From the NCBI RefSeq assembly GCF_022606465.1, contig NZ_JALBUF010000006.1, forward strand, positions 124,001-188,000: a stretch of 64,000 nt of DNA, in the 5' to 3' direction. Position 1 is the first letter of the stretch. Each line of letters starts with the position of its first letter. The notes beneath the pieces are model-generated. The model ran no database searches. It was given only the letters and a program-made list of their open reading frames with translations, and was not told where the DNA came from. A program made the position numbers and the translations under genes. The stretch is from Sulfoacidibacillus ferrooxidans. GTDB lineage: Bacteria > Bacillota > Bacilli > Alicyclobacillales > SLC66. This document shows positions 49,981 to 59,834 of this stretch, piece by piece.

Positions 49981-51069
49981 CTACAGCGCCTTTTCCAGCA
50001 CCTTAGGCTTAGCGAAAATCATCCGTCCAGCAGATGTTTGTAAAACGCTTGTCACCAATACATCGAGGCGATTGCCTATATACTCGCGCCCACCTTCAAT
50101 GACAATCATCGTTCCATCATCGAGATAGCCGATGCCCTGACCGTATTCTTTCCCGTCCTTAATAATCTGAACGGTGATTTCTTCACCAGGAAGTACTACT
50201 GGTTTCACAGCATTGGCCAAATCATTAATATTCAGCACAGAAACGCCTTGCAATTCTGCGACTTTATTCAAGTTAAAATCATTTGTTACTACTTTCCCGC
50301 CGATTTGTTTAGCTAGTTTCACAAGCTTACTATCAACTTCTGCAATTTCCTCAAAATCAATCTCAAGCACTTGAACTTTTACCTTTAGTTCTTTTTGAAT
50401 GCGGTTGAGAATATCTAAGCCACGGCGTCCGCGATTGCGTTTTAACACATCTGAGCTATCAGCGATATGTTGAAGTTCACCCAGCACAAAAGATGGGATG
50501 ATCAACACACCATCAAGAAAGCCTGTCTCTACAATATCTGCAATCCGTCCATCGATGATCACGCTCGTATCTAATATCTTTGCTTCGCCTCCACGAGAAG
50601 TAGGCGCTTGCGCCCCTTTAGAAGCTCGTTCCCGCGCCCCTTTAGACAACAAGGACGGGATCAGAGAGAAAATTTCCTCGCGGCGCGAGAAGAAGATACG
50701 AAAACCTAAATAACCTAAAAGAACGGAAGCAAAAAATTGAATAAGAACCCCCACTACGGGAATATGGCCAATCGCTGGCGTCACGACAAACGCAATTCCA
50801 AGTCCTATCAAAAGACCAAGAACACCTGATAACAAGTCGACAAGCGGTGTGCGAATCAACTTATCTTCAAGCCAACGAAACCACTCCACAAAAGGATTAA
50901 CAACAAACGTCGCAATAAACATCGCGACGAGACCGCCAACCACAGCTGAAGCAATATTTTCCCAAGGGAACATCGGAACATGTATGAGTGCGAAAACGCG
51001 TTCTCCATATGCTCCTCCAAGCGCCAAACCGATAACAAAGAAAAAGATCTGAACTAACCTGCGTACCAA
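49981..51069 (-). CDS. yacL: PIN-TRAM domain membrane protein (YacL family)
   Basis: A 362-residue protein. Four hydrophobic segments in the first 130 residues anchor it in the membrane. A PIN nuclease domain follows (about 162-290) with acidic residues in [11 protein letters not shown] and VVTNDFN, and a TRAM domain (about 292-352) has [23 protein letters not shown]. The role of the family is uncertain; PIN-TRAM architecture suggests RNA cleavage. TTG start after GGAGGTGATATCTG. In B. subtilis yacL directly follows disA; here pssA is inserted. Confidence 0.9.
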   Translation of the reverse strand: MVRRLVQIFFFVIGLALGGAYGERVFALIHVPMFPWENIASAVVGGLVAMFIATFVVNPFVEWFRWLEDKLIRTPLVDLLSGVLGLLIGLGIAFVVTPAIGHIPVVGVLIQFFASVLLGYLGFRIFFSRREEIFSLIPSLLSKGARERASKGAQAPTSRGGEAKILDTSVIIDGRIADIVETGFLDGVLIIPSFVLGELQHIADSSDVLKRNRGRRGLDILNRIQKELKVKVQVLEIDFEEIAEVDSKLVKLAKQIGGKVVTNDFNLNKVAELQGVSVLNINDLANAVKPVVLPGEEITVQIIKDGKEYGQGIGYLDDGTMIVIEGGREYIGNRLDVLVTSVLQTSAGRMIFAKPKVLEKAL

Positions 51070-51199
51070 CAGATATCACCTCCTTTACTTTATTATAGGC
51101 ACCTCAAAAACTTTTAAACGTAATCATTGACAGCTTATCACGACGATTATAAATAGGTCAATTGTGAAAACTTCATCAATTCCATTAAATCACATGTTT

Positions 51200-51913
51200 C
51201 TAATGATGCGTAGACCGATAAGCGTCTCTCCGCCTAGCTCTGCGCTTACGAAACGCTTGCAGATCATACCAAACACCGTATCCTCCATATAGAGCTAAAA
51301 CAATGAATATCGCCCGCGCCACTAAATCCTTATGATCAATCATCACCACAGCAACAACGAGTGCAATCAGCGGTACAACCATATAGGCAAAGCGCGGTAC
51401 AGCCAGATGTTTAAAGTTAGGATAGCGCGTCTTACTTATCATCAAGTAGCTCAATGCAACCGTTAAAATAGGTAGCCAAAATAGCGGAATCAATCCATGG
51501 TACAGTGCAAAAGTGGAAAGAATACCTCCTGCCGCAGTGATCGGTAGGCCAACAAAATAATGTTTTTGTCCCGTTTGTACATGAAATCGAGCAAGTCGCA
51601 AAGCACCTGCAACAGGAAAGGCACAAGCAATCACGGCACCCAATACACCCATATCGCGAAGTACTACGTCCCACATAATAATCGCCGGAGCAACACCAAA
51701 AGTTACAATGTCGGAAAGCGAGTCTAGCTGTTTACCAAAGTCGCTCGATATACCAAGCGCCCTAGCGACACGTCCATCCAACCCATCAAAAGCCATCCCT
51801 ACAATAACCAAAAGTGCAGCAGTCTCGTAAGCCCCTTGAACAGATAGCATGAGTGAAGCCATACCAAGTACTAGGTTAAGAAGAGTAAGTAAATTTGCGA
51901 GTGACTTGCGCAT
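51200..51913 (-). CDS. pssA: CDP-alcohol phosphatidyltransferase, probable phosphatidylserine synthase
   Basis: A 237-residue membrane enzyme with the CDP-alcohol phosphotransferase motif DGLDGRVARALGISSDFGKQLDSLSD near 43-68 and about six to eight membrane segments. PssA uses CDP-diacylglycerol and serine; the residues around the motif fit PssA better than PgsA, but the family assignment is by sequence pattern. ATG at 51913 lies after GGAGGAGG. It lies between disA and yacL; a functional link to c-di-AMP is not shown. Confidence 0.85.
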   Translation of the reverse strand: MRKSLANLLTLLNLVLGMASLMLSVQGAYETAALLVIVGMAFDGLDGRVARALGISSDFGKQLDSLSDIVTFGVAPAIIMWDVVLRDMGVLGAVIACAFPVAGALRLARFHVQTGQKHYFVGLPITAAGGILSTFALYHGLIPLFWLPILTVALSYLMISKTRYPNFKHLAVPRFAYMVVPLIALVVAVVMIDHKDLVARAIFIVLALYGGYGVWYDLQAFRKRRARRRDAYRSTHH

Positions 51914-52002
51914 ATAGTCCTCCTCCACACCGTTTTTTACTGTGCTTCAATTCCAACTCATGTTCCCTTTAAATCAAAGCATCCGTAGCACAATATACGC
52001 GC

Positions 52003-53091
52003 CTACAAATTGCGCTCCATAAACGCCATTTCCTGCATGCGTTTTAGTCCCTCTTTGATCGATCTTGCACGTACTGATCCAATCCCCTCAACATCATCTA
52101 GTTCCTCCACAGTTGCTGATACAATTTTCCCAAGTGTGGTAAACTCCTCAGTCAAGTTTTCAATAACCGGTTGTGGTAACCGCGGGATTTTATGCAATAT
52201 GCGATATCCGCGCGACGCGATATTAGCCTCCGCTAAGTTGGCTATTCCTGAGTATCCTAACGCATACACAATCGCTTGCCCATTCAATACATCTTCTGTA
52301 TCAAACCCGTGAATCTCCGTTAAGATCTGATGCGGTGTTAACTCTTGATCACTGGCTGAGTAATCTTTCACCAAGAGGTACGCTTCCTCTTCGACGCGCG
52401 AGACCAATTCGTCCATCTGCATCGAGATCAGTCGTCCCTCCGATCCCAACTCTGTAATATAGCGTTTAATCTCCGCCTTAATGCGCAATACCATCTCAAA
52501 TCGCTGAATCACACCTACTACATCTTGAAGCGTCACAATCTCATCCATTTCAAGTGCAGAGAGATTAGACAATGTAGAATCAAGAACGGACTTATAGCGT
52601 TCGAGCGTTTGAAGTGCCTGATTGGCCTTCGTGATGATCCTGCTAATATCGTTTAACGCGTACCGCCCTGTCGCTTGATACAGTGTAATGACATTGCGCC
52701 GTTGCGACACGCAGATCACTAACTTCCCTGTTTGCTTTGCAACTCGTTCTGCCGTTCGGTGGCGAGTGCCCGTTTCCCCAGTAGGAATCGTAGGGTCTGG
52801 ATTTAACTGCGTATTGGCAAACTGGATGCGCTTTGCATCCTCGCTCAAAATAATAGCACCATCCATTTTAGCTAGCTCATATAAACGCGCTGGACTAAAG
52901 TCACAATTAATCGCAAATCCACCATCTACAAGAGATTCTACCTGATCATCACATCCAACTACGATCAGTCCCCCGGTCTTTGCGCGCAACACGTTGTCTA
53001 CGCCTTCGCGTATCGGCGTTCCAGGTGCCACCATGCGCAAAATCTTCATCATCATCGCTTCACGTTTTGCATCATCCCGTTCACGCGCCAT
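52003..53091 (-). CDS. disA: DNA integrity scanning diadenylate cyclase DisA
   Basis: A 362-residue c-di-AMP synthase that moves along DNA and pauses at lesions, checking DNA before sporulation. The DAC domain (about 1-150) has the active-site DGA (MDGAIILSED) and GTRHRTAER motifs. A helical linker follows, and the C-terminal helix-hairpin-helix domain has VEELDDVEGIGSVRARSI. ATG start; only 4 bp after the radA stop. Confidence 0.97.
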   Translation of the reverse strand: MARERDDAKREAMMMKILRMVAPGTPIREGVDNVLRAKTGGLIVVGCDDQVESLVDGGFAINCDFSPARLYELAKMDGAIILSEDAKRIQFANTQLNPDPTIPTGETGTRHRTAERVAKQTGKLVICVSQRRNVITLYQATGRYALNDISRIITKANQALQTLERYKSVLDSTLSNLSALEMDEIVTLQDVVGVIQRFEMVLRIKAEIKRYITELGSEGRLISMQMDELVSRVEEEAYLLVKDYSASDQELTPHQILTEIHGFDTEDVLNGQAIVYALGYSGIANLAEANIASRGYRILHKIPRLPQPVIENLTEEFTTLGKIVSATVEELDDVEGIGSVRARSIKEGLKRMQEMAFMERNL

Positions 53092-53095
53092 CTCC

Positions 53096-54475
53096 TCAAC
53101 CCCCTAGCGCTAATCGCAACGCTTCTTGAAGTGAACCGACGCCGATCACTTCAATATCTGATGCGCTGTCTCTATCTAGCCGTTTCATATTACCAGATGG
53201 AGCAATCACCCGTGTAAATCCGAGTTTAGCTGCCTCCTGAATCCGTTTTTCTAAGTGCGTCACAGCACGCACCTCACCTGTCAACCCAACTTCACCGATC
53301 AACACTACACCTGACTGAATCGGTACATCCCTAAAGCCAGAAGCGATCGATACCGCAATACCAAGGTCGACAGCTGGTTCATCCATTTGTACGCCACCCA
53401 CCACATTGACATATGCATCTTGGCTCTGAAGGGGTAACCCAACACGTTTCTCTAATACTGCCATCAATAATGATACTCGATTATAATCCACGCCAGACGC
53501 CATTCTCCGTGGTGTCCCAAACGCCGTAGGAGTCACTAAGGCCTGCACTTCGATGAGCATAGGACGCGTGCCTTCAAGGCTACTAACTACAGCCGAACCT
53601 GCGACTCCAACTGATCGTTCAGCTAAAAACATCTCAGACGGACTCAGAACATCGATCAATCCACCCGATTGCATGTCAAATACACCGATCTCATTGGTCG
53701 ATCCAAAGCGATTTTTCACTGCGCGCAAGATGCGAAATCGCTGATTGCGATCCCCTTCAAAATAAAATACAGCATCCACCATATGCTCCATCAAACGCGG
53801 CCCTGCAATCGTTCCATCCTTTGTCACGTGACCTACGATACACGTCGCAACATTTCTATCCTTTGCAAGACGCAATAATGCCATCGTGGACTCACGCACC
53901 TGTTGCGCACTTCCGGGCGCACTTGGCACATGAGAACGAAACATCGTTTGAATCGAGTCTACGATAAGAAACTGCGGCTCCAACTTTAGCACATGTTGCA
54001 AGATCGCATCCACATCAGTTTCCGCTAAAACATAGAGTGCATCGTGAAAAGCACCTAAGCGTTGTGCACGTAACCTCACTTGTTGTATCGACTCTTCACC
54101 TGTCACGTAGAGTACTACAAATCCTGCCCCTGCAACAAGCTGAGCCGTCTGCAACAGGAGAGTCGACTTACCGATACCTGGATCGCCGCCAACAAGAAAT
54201 ACCTCGCCAGGAATCACGCCACCGCCTAGCGCACGGTCAAACTCTGCACTACCTGTCGAAAAACGAGTCACTTCCGCTGTCTCTACTTGACTTAACCGAA
54301 CAGGTGTAGCGTGCTTTTGTAACATAGATGGCAGCGCACCTTCTTGCATCACAGATGATACCACAAGCTCTTCTGACATCGATCCCCAATTGCCACAACC
54401 GGGACACTTACCTAACCACTTTGGGCTCTCCGTCCCACAATCTGCGCACACAAACTTGCTTTTTGGCTTTTTCAT
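53096..54475 (-). CDS. radA: DNA repair protein RadA/Sms
   Basis: A 459-residue RecA-like protein. The N-terminal zinc finger has CADCG and CPGCG (about 10-28). Walker A is GGDPGIGKSTLL (about 90-100). The RadA-specific KNRFGS motif is near 250, and a C-terminal Lon-like domain follows. It acts in recombination branch migration. ATG at 54475 after GAAGG. It is co-transcribed with disA, matching the Bacillus order clpC-radA-disA. Confidence 0.97.
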   Translation of the reverse strand: MKKPKSKFVCADCGTESPKWLGKCPGCGNWGSMSEELVVSSVMQEGALPSMLQKHATPVRLSQVETAEVTRFSTGSAEFDRALGGGVIPGEVFLVGGDPGIGKSTLLLQTAQLVAGAGFVVLYVTGEESIQQVRLRAQRLGAFHDALYVLAETDVDAILQHVLKLEPQFLIVDSIQTMFRSHVPSAPGSAQQVRESTMALLRLAKDRNVATCIVGHVTKDGTIAGPRLMEHMVDAVFYFEGDRNQRFRILRAVKNRFGSTNEIGVFDMQSGGLIDVLSPSEMFLAERSVGVAGSAVVSSLEGTRPMLIEVQALVTPTAFGTPRRMASGVDYNRVSLLMAVLEKRVGLPLQSQDAYVNVVGGVQMDEPAVDLGIAVSIASGFRDVPIQSGVVLIGEVGLTGEVRAVTHLEKRIQEAAKLGFTRVIAPSGNMKRLDRDSASDIEVIGVGSLQEALRLALGG

Positions 54476-54528
54476 AACGCCTTCACTATACATGAGGACA
54501 CAAAAATTGGCTAGTCAATTAAAGAAGC

Positions 54529-54572
54529 AAAACGGTCGCAAGAGGAGCAAATAGCACCCTTGCGACCGTTTT
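54529..54572 (-). terminator. Terminator after clpC
   Basis: A 14-bp perfect stem AAAACGGTCGCAAG/CTTGCGACCGTTTT with a 16-base loop, 35 bp after the clpC stop. It would separate the ctsR operon from radA-disA. Confidence 0.88.
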
Positions 54573-54606
54573 ATAGAAAATTTATGAACACAATTGATTT
54601 GTCTAC

Positions 54607-57048
54607 TTAAGACTGCACTGCAGGTTGCGATAACCGTTCCACTTGTAAACCGCCTGCTGGATCGACGTCAATTCTGACTTCATCGCCGCGCGCAATGGTT
54701 CCTGCGAGCAGTGCTTCTGACAATTTATCTTCAATATGCCGCTGCATCGCACGTTTTAGCGGACGCGCACCATATTGGGGATCAAATCCCTCTTTAGCAA
54801 GGAAGTCTTTTGCCTCCTGTGTCAAAGTAAGGACCAACCCAGAATCTTCAAGTCGTTTCCCTAATTCATCTGCAAGAAGTGTGACAATCTGCGCAATATC
54901 CGCTTGCTCCAACGGATGAAACACGATCAAATCGTCAATTCGATTGAGAAACTCCGGCCGGAACGTCTTCTTCAATTCCTCCAGTACGCGATCTTTCATA
55001 TCGTGATATGCACTGTCCTGGCTATTCGTAAAGCCAAGTGGGCCACCTTTACGAATCATCTGAGCCCCAACATTGGACGTCATAATAATCACCGTGTTGC
55101 GAAAATCTACTGTCCGCCCTTTGCCATCCGTCAAACGCCCATCATCGAGCGCTTGTAACAATATATTAAATACTTCAGGGTGCGCCTTTTCAATCTCGTC
55201 TAACAGCACCACCGAGTAGGGTTTGCGCCGCACCTTCTCCGTCAACTGTCCGCCCTCATCATATCCTACATACCCAGGAGGCGCTCCGACTAACCTGGCC
55301 GTCGTATGCCGCTCCATAAATTCCGACATATCCACGCGAATCATTGCGTCCTCATCGCCAAACATCGCTTCTGCAAGCGCTCGCGCCAACTCCGTTTTCC
55401 CAACCCCTGTCGGCCCAAGGAAGATAAACGATCCAATCGGCCGCTTCGGATCCTTTAGCCCTGCGCGTGCGCGTCTGATCGCACGACTGACCGCTTCAAC
55501 TGCCTCATTTTGACCGATCACACGCTCGTGCAATAATTCTTCCATATTGAGCAAACGCGTCGACTCAGCCATAGCTAGTTTCTTCACAGGTATTCCCGTC
55601 CACGTTGATACAATTTCTGCAATGTCATCCTCTGTTACAGCCACATCGTGTGAATCTTGCCGCTGCTGCCACTCCAGGCGCCGGCGCTCAAGATCATCGC
55701 GCAACTTTTGTTCCTTGTCGCGTAAAGAAGCAGCCAATTCAAACTCCTGACCTTGAATCGCAGAATCTTTCTCCGAACGAATCTCCTCTAACCGCACCTC
55801 GAGATCTTTCAAATTCGGCGGAGCCGTATATGTCCGCAACCGTACACGCGACGCCGCTTCATCAATCAAATCAATCGCCTTATCTGGCAAAAACCGATCA
55901 GCGATATAGCGATCAGACAGCCGCACAGCTGCTTCTACCGCTTCATTGGTAATATGCACCCGATGATGCGCCTCATACCGATCTCGCAGGCCATAGAGAA
56001 TCTGCACAGCCTCATCAGCTGTCGGTTGCTCTACCTTGATCGGTTGGAAACGCCTTTCTAGTGCAGCATCCTTCTCGATATGCTTGCGATATTCATCTAA
56101 AGTCGTGGCTCCGATACACTGCAATTCGCCACGCGCTAGTGCTGGTTTTAAAATATTGGATGCATCAATCGCGCCTTCCGCTCCACCTGCTCCGATCAAT
56201 GTGTGCAACTCATCAATAAAGAGAATAACATTGCCTGCATTGCGAATCTCATCCATGATCTTCTTTAGACGATCTTCAAATTCCCCCCGATACTTCGTGC
56301 CAGCGACTACCGTCCCCATATCGAGCACCATGACACGCTTATTGCGAAGCGTCTCCGGAATCTCATTAGATACAATGCGCTGTGCAAGCCCTTCTGCAAT
56401 AGCTGTCTTACCAACCCCAGGTTCACCAATCAACACAGGATTATTTTTCGTGCGGCGCGACAGCACTTGGATCACCCGTTCAATTTCTGTAGCGCGACCA
56501 ATCACAGGATCGAGCTTCGAATCCCTTGCTAACACTGTCAAATCTCGAGCCAATCCATCGAGCGTCGGTGTGCTTGCAGCAGGCGTCCCTGCTTCTGAGT
56601 TCGCCTCAGGAGTATCTGCTCCGAGCAACTGCAACACCGTTTGTCGCGCCTTAGACAAATTGACCCCAAGATTTCCGAGAACGCGAGCCGCAATGCCCTC
56701 CCCTTCGCGAATAAGGCCAAGCAAAATATGCTCCGTTCCAATATAATTGTGACCTAATTTGCGCGCTTCATCCATCGATAATTCGATCACCTTTTTGGCG
56801 CGTGGCGTGTACGTCGTCCCCGTCGTATTGCCTGGTCCACGCCCGATAATCTTCTCAACTTCACGTTGAATTTTATCGCCTGTGATACCAAGACTTAGTA
56901 ACGCTTTCGCCGCAATGCCTTCTCCCTCTTTTACGAGACCAAGCAAAATATGCTCCGTACCTACGCCCGGATGGCCAAGGCGCACCGCTTCTTCATGCGC
57001 TAACGTCAACACTTTTTGTGCGCGTTCTGTAAATCGATTAAATAACAT
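54607..57048 (-). CDS. clpC: Clp protease ATPase subunit ClpC
   Basis: An 813-residue Hsp100 unfoldase. The ATG at 57048 gives [20 protein letters not shown]; the open frame is 9 codons longer. The N-domain has two Clp repeats, AAA1 has [13 protein letters not shown], a middle UVR-type segment is near [25 protein letters not shown], and AAA2 has [16 protein letters not shown]. It feeds ClpP and takes substrates marked by McsB arginine phosphorylation. Last gene of the ctsR operon. Confidence 0.97.
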   Translation of the reverse strand: MLFNRFTERAQKVLTLAHEEAVRLGHPGVGTEHILLGLVKEGEGIAAKALLSLGITGDKIQREVEKIIGRGPGNTTGTTYTPRAKKVIELSMDEARKLGHNYIGTEHILLGLIREGEGIAARVLGNLGVNLSKARQTVLQLLGADTPEANSEAGTPAASTPTLDGLARDLTVLARDSKLDPVIGRATEIERVIQVLSRRTKNNPVLIGEPGVGKTAIAEGLAQRIVSNEIPETLRNKRVMVLDMGTVVAGTKYRGEFEDRLKKIMDEIRNAGNVILFIDELHTLIGAGGAEGAIDASNILKPALARGELQCIGATTLDEYRKHIEKDAALERRFQPIKVEQPTADEAVQILYGLRDRYEAHHRVHITNEAVEAAVRLSDRYIADRFLPDKAIDLIDEAASRVRLRTYTAPPNLKDLEVRLEEIRSEKDSAIQGQEFELAASLRDKEQKLRDDLERRRLEWQQRQDSHDVAVTEDDIAEIVSTWTGIPVKKLAMAESTRLLNMEELLHERVIGQNEAVEAVSRAIRRARAGLKDPKRPIGSFIFLGPTGVGKTELARALAEAMFGDEDAMIRVDMSEFMERHTTARLVGAPPGYVGYDEGGQLTEKVRRKPYSVVLLDEIEKAHPEVFNILLQALDDGRLTDGKGRTVDFRNTVIIMTSNVGAQMIRKGGPLGFTNSQDSAYHDMKDRVLEELKKTFRPEFLNRIDDLIVFHPLEQADIAQIVTLLADELGKRLEDSGLVLTLTQEAKDFLAKEGFDPQYGARPLKRAMQRHIEDKLSEALLAGTIARGDEVRIDVDPAGGLQVERLSQPAVQS

Positions 57049-57076
57049 CGTGTAAGACCCCTTTCCAACTCCCAAA

Positions 57077-58141
57077 TTAGACTTGATCCATGCGTAGGCG
57101 CTCTCGAATCATTGACGCGCGCTTCACATCGCGTTCACCTGGCGTCATTTCATGTTCATAGTATGTTTGTAAAAATCCTGGCTGCGTCGCCACCATCAGT
57201 TCCTTCAAAATATTCGCGGACACACCTTTGATAATCCCTAGATCGATGCCAAGACGCACATCAGAGATTCGCTGCATCGCTTCTTTAGAGTCTATTTGTC
57301 GCGCATACGCTAAGATGCCAAATGATCGGCATACGCGATCTTCGATTGGATCTTTATTTTGCAAAAGTAAGTGCTGGCGCGCCACTCGCTCATGATCGAT
57401 AATTTGCTTTGCCACACCGTGCAAATTGCTCAAAATTTCTTGTTCACTCTGCCCAAGCGTTATCTGATTAGATATTTGAAATAAATTTCCAAGCGCATCC
57501 GTTCCTTCACCATAAATCCCACGCACCACAAGACCTACATGTGTCACTGCTGACAAGATGCGCTGGATGCTCCCTGTCAGGACAAGCGCTGGTAAATGAA
57601 CCATAACGGATGCCCGCATCCCCGTGCCTACATTGGTCGGGCAAGCCGTAAGATATCCTCTCGTCTCATCAAATGAATAATTTAACGTTTCTTCAAGCGC
57701 ATCATCTAACCGCTCTGCAAGACCATACGCTGCATCAAGCTGATAGCCTGGAAGCAGGCACTGCAAACGCAGGTGATCCTCTTCATTAACCATCACGCCC
57801 ATCTCTTCATCATCCCGCAAAATGACGGCTGATCCAGAAGACTCCAAAAGCGTCGGACTCACAAGATGCTTCTCGACAAGCACTGCTTGCTCTACAGGAC
57901 TTAAACTCCCCATCTTTAACAACTCAAACCGTCCTAATTGCTCCACCTGAGGCTGCTTCACAGCACGTTCAACCTCATCTAACACCGCCTGCTTATCACT
58001 CTCAGTCGCAATCATCGGAAACACATGCCCCACTAAGTTTCGCGCAATGCGCACGCGGCTACTAATCACAATATCTGACTCAGGCCCCTCATCGCGCAAC
58101 CACTTACTAGAGGCCTGCGACAAAAAATCGCTCAACGACAT
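57077..58141 (-). CDS. mcsB: Protein arginine kinase McsB
   Basis: A 354-residue phosphagen-kinase-type enzyme that phosphorylates arginine residues and marks proteins for ClpC-ClpP. It shows [16 protein letters not shown] near the N-terminus and the catalytic-cysteine loop [18 protein letters not shown] near 165-185. ATG start after GTGAGGCGG. Unusually, it is separated from mcsA by about 250 bp containing a 26-copy heptamer array. Confidence 0.96.
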   Translation of the reverse strand: MSLSDFLSQASSKWLRDEGPESDIVISSRVRIARNLVGHVFPMIATESDKQAVLDEVERAVKQPQVEQLGRFELLKMGSLSPVEQAVLVEKHLVSPTLLESSGSAVILRDDEEMGVMVNEEDHLRLQCLLPGYQLDAAYGLAERLDDALEETLNYSFDETRGYLTACPTNVGTGMRASVMVHLPALVLTGSIQRILSAVTHVGLVVRGIYGEGTDALGNLFQISNQITLGQSEQEILSNLHGVAKQIIDHERVARQHLLLQNKDPIEDRVCRSFGILAYARQIDSKEAMQRISDVRLGIDLGIIKGVSANILKELMVATQPGFLQTYYEHEMTPGERDVKRASMIRERLRMDQV

Positions 58142-58206
58142 ACCGCCTCACCTGCCTATCATTCTCACTCAAAAGTAGCCACTTGATGAATCGTCCACCC
58201 TGCAAG

Positions 58207-58388
58207 TCTACCTTCTACCTTCTACCTTCTACCTTCTACCTTCTACCTTCTACCTTCTACCTTCTACCTTCTACCTTCTACCTTCTACCTTCTACCTTCT
58301 ACCTTTTACCTTTTACCTTTTACCTTTTACCTTTTACCTTTTACCTTTTACCTTTTACCTTTTACCTTTTACCTTTTACCTTTTACCT
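58207..58388. repeat. 26-copy heptanucleotide tandem array between mcsA and mcsB
   Basis: On the plus strand there are 14 perfect copies of TCTACCT (58207-58304), immediately followed by 12 perfect copies of TTTACCT (58305-58388), with one partial unit after. On the mRNA strand the units are AGGTAAA then AGGTAGA. All three mRNA frames meet TAA or TAG inside 21 nt, so nothing is encoded. The array begins right at the mcsA stop and ends about 65 bp before mcsB, so it lies within the ctsR operon transcript. Confidence 0.98.
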
Positions 58389-58389
58389 T

Positions 58390-58920
58390 TTACTCCTCCT
58401 GCTGCTTTTCCACATGTAAATGTTGTTCTAACCCGCGAATACGATCACGCAGTTGTGCAGCTTCCTCAAAACGCTCTTCCATTACGCTTACTTGAAGTTC
58501 CTTGCGCAATTGGTTTAACTCTCTGCGAAGCGTCATCGCTCCACCTCGCCGTTTAGGAATTTTCCCCGTATGATGATCCGAACTTTGTACCCGCTTTAGA
58601 AGCGGCCCAAGTTGTTCCGTAAACGTCTCATAGCAATGTTCACAGCCAAATTGTCCAATCTTCACAAACTGCGCAAACGTCAATCCACAATGTTCACAGC
58701 GTGGTGCAGGCGCATCCGAACGCGGTGCCACTGTCGAATCAAAGTGTAACAACCCCGACAGCAACTGATTCACTGAAAATGCCCCAGCCAACGCCTGATA
58801 AGCCGCCTGTCCCTTTTGACTCGCACATACCTCACACATGTGAAACTCATTCTTATTACCTTGCACAATCTCCGTATAATGCACCGTCGCAGGCCGCTCC
58901 CCGCATTGTTCACATAGCAT
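58390..58920 (-). CDS. mcsA: McsA, activator of protein arginine kinase
   Basis: A 176-residue protein with two double zinc-knuckle sites: CEQC and CEVC near 3-35, CEHC and CEHC near 75-100. A C-terminal UVR motif (FEEAAQLRDRIRGLEQHL, near 150-168) follows. McsA activates McsB and affects CtsR. ATG start with AAGGATGG upstream. It lies 266 bp after ctsR, much further than in most Bacillales, where the genes adjoin. Confidence 0.94.
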   Translation of the reverse strand: MLCEQCGERPATVHYTEIVQGNKNEFHMCEVCASQKGQAAYQALAGAFSVNQLLSGLLHFDSTVAPRSDAPAPRCEHCGLTFAQFVKIGQFGCEHCYETFTEQLGPLLKRVQSSDHHTGKIPKRRGGAMTLRRELNQLRKELQVSVMEERFEEAAQLRDRIRGLEQHLHVEKQQEE

Positions 58921-59137
58921 CCATGATCACCATCCTTACAGTACAAACACTCTCATTCGTCACACATCATCTACAATCACAATACCTCATTGTTAACCAT
59001 ACTCCATAACATTCACACCATACACAGAAATACTGCAATAAGTACACGGTTTGAATCCCTCACTAGTTACTTCACTAGTTACAGTTACAATCCGAAACTA
59101 CTCAATCATTCGCTTTTATAAAAAGCACTTGTCCACA

Positions 59138-59173
59138 ACTTATCAACAGGCTGTTAACAAGGTGTTGATAAGT
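59138..59173. other. Inverted repeat with DnaA-box-like 9-mers between ctsR and mcsA
   Basis: ACTTATCAACA (59138-59148) is exactly complementary to TGTTGATAAGT (59163-59173) across a 14-base spacer containing the palindrome GTTAAC. The half-sites contain TTATCAACA, one base from the DnaA-box consensus TTATCCACA, and TTGTCCACA (59129-59137) is another one-mismatch copy. An 11-bp direct repeat TCACTAGTTAC lies nearby (59060-59070 and 59072-59082). No gene is visible in 58921-59186. Its function is unknown. Confidence 0.7.
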
Positions 59174-59186
59174 CGCACTAAACCAA

Positions 59187-59681
59187 TCAACTTGAGTCCC
59201 CAGTTCGATTGGCATACAGCGCTGCAAGCATCGATGCAAGTAAGCGAGCCCGCAACATATCACGTTCAGGCAAGGGTAAAATTAACACCTCTCGCGATAC
59301 CGCCGTACGCAACATACATGCTTCGCGCGCCGATAGAACACCATCCGTTTCAAGCCGCCACAAGATACCTTCTGCTTCGCGCTGTGCAATGCGGTCACCC
59401 ACATTGCGAATCAACTGTCCAACCTCATGCAAATCCACAGTAGCCACGCGACGAATGCGAATATATCCACCGCCACCGCGCTTTGACTCTACAATATAGC
59501 CACGCTCCAATGTAAATCTCGTGGCAATCACATAGTTGATCTGAGACGGTACGCACGAAAAGACTTCAGCCAATTCATTACGTTGCACCTCGACCACACC
59601 ATTTGCACTCTTCTCAATCAGGTCGGACAGATAGGCTTCTATGAGATCCGCTGTACTCCTCACGACCCCAATATCCACCAC
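59187..59681 (-). CDS. ctsR: Transcriptional repressor CtsR
   Basis: A 164-residue class III heat-shock repressor. The N-terminal winged helix-turn-helix (about 7-75) has EVFSCVPSQINYVIATRFT and the beta-wing loop RGGGGYIRIRR, with the arginine and glycines that sense heat. The C-terminal half is the McsB/ClpC target. The start is uncertain (tandem GTG at 59681/59678, or GTG at 59663 giving MRSTADLIEAYL). A CtsR-type operator lies just upstream, indicating autorepression of ctsR-mcsA-mcsB-clpC. Confidence 0.94.
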   Translation of the reverse strand: MVDIGVVRSTADLIEAYLSDLIEKSANGVVEVQRNELAEVFSCVPSQINYVIATRFTLERGYIVESKRGGGGYIRIRRVATVDLHEVGQLIRNVGDRIAQREAEGILWRLETDGVLSAREACMLRTAVSREVLILPLPERDMLRARLLASMLAALYANRTGDSS

Positions 59682-59688
59682 CTCTGAC

Positions 59689-59705
59689 TTTGACTTTACT
59701 TGACC
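59689..59705 (-). promoter_or_regulatory. CtsR operator of the ctsR-clpC operon
   Basis: The minus strand reads GGTCAAG-TAA-AGTCAAA, a tandem heptamer matching the CtsR box (R-GTCAAA, 3-bp spacer, R-GTCAAA) with one mismatch. It lies between the -10 box and the ctsR start, as expected for a repressor. Confidence 0.88.
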
Positions 59706-59715
59706 TTATGAATTC

Positions 59716-59744
59716 ATTATATTCACCCAACTACGCAATGTAAA
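59716..59744 (-). promoter_or_regulatory. Promoter of the ctsR operon
   Basis: TTTACA (59744-59739) and a perfect TATAAT (59721-59716) with 17 bp between on the minus strand. Directly followed by the CtsR operator. Confidence 0.75.
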
Positions 59745-59806
59745 TATCTTAGTGACCATAACACAAAATTTTTTTATTCTTTTTCATTCAATCATACAAA
59801 CAAAAA

Positions 59807-59834
59807 ACCACACCGATTATTGCCCCGGCATGGT
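59807..59834 (-). terminator. Terminator overlapping the HAD gene end
   Basis: On the minus strand ACCATGCCG pairs with CGGTGTGGT (including two G-T pairs) and is followed by TTTTTTG. The stop codon of the HAD gene is within the loop. It isolates that gene from the ctsR operon. Confidence 0.75.

Noticed and set aside
56036-56746. A 236-residue plus-strand frame opposite clpC
   Set aside because: Lies entirely antisense to conserved ClpC domains; composition is that of a shadow frame.
58207-58388. CRISPR array
   Set aside because: The units are contiguous 7-mers without spacers and no cas genes are near.
58183-58419. A 78-residue plus-strand frame of repeated TFYLLPS-like units
   Set aside because: Translation of the heptamer array; no start signal or homologue pattern.
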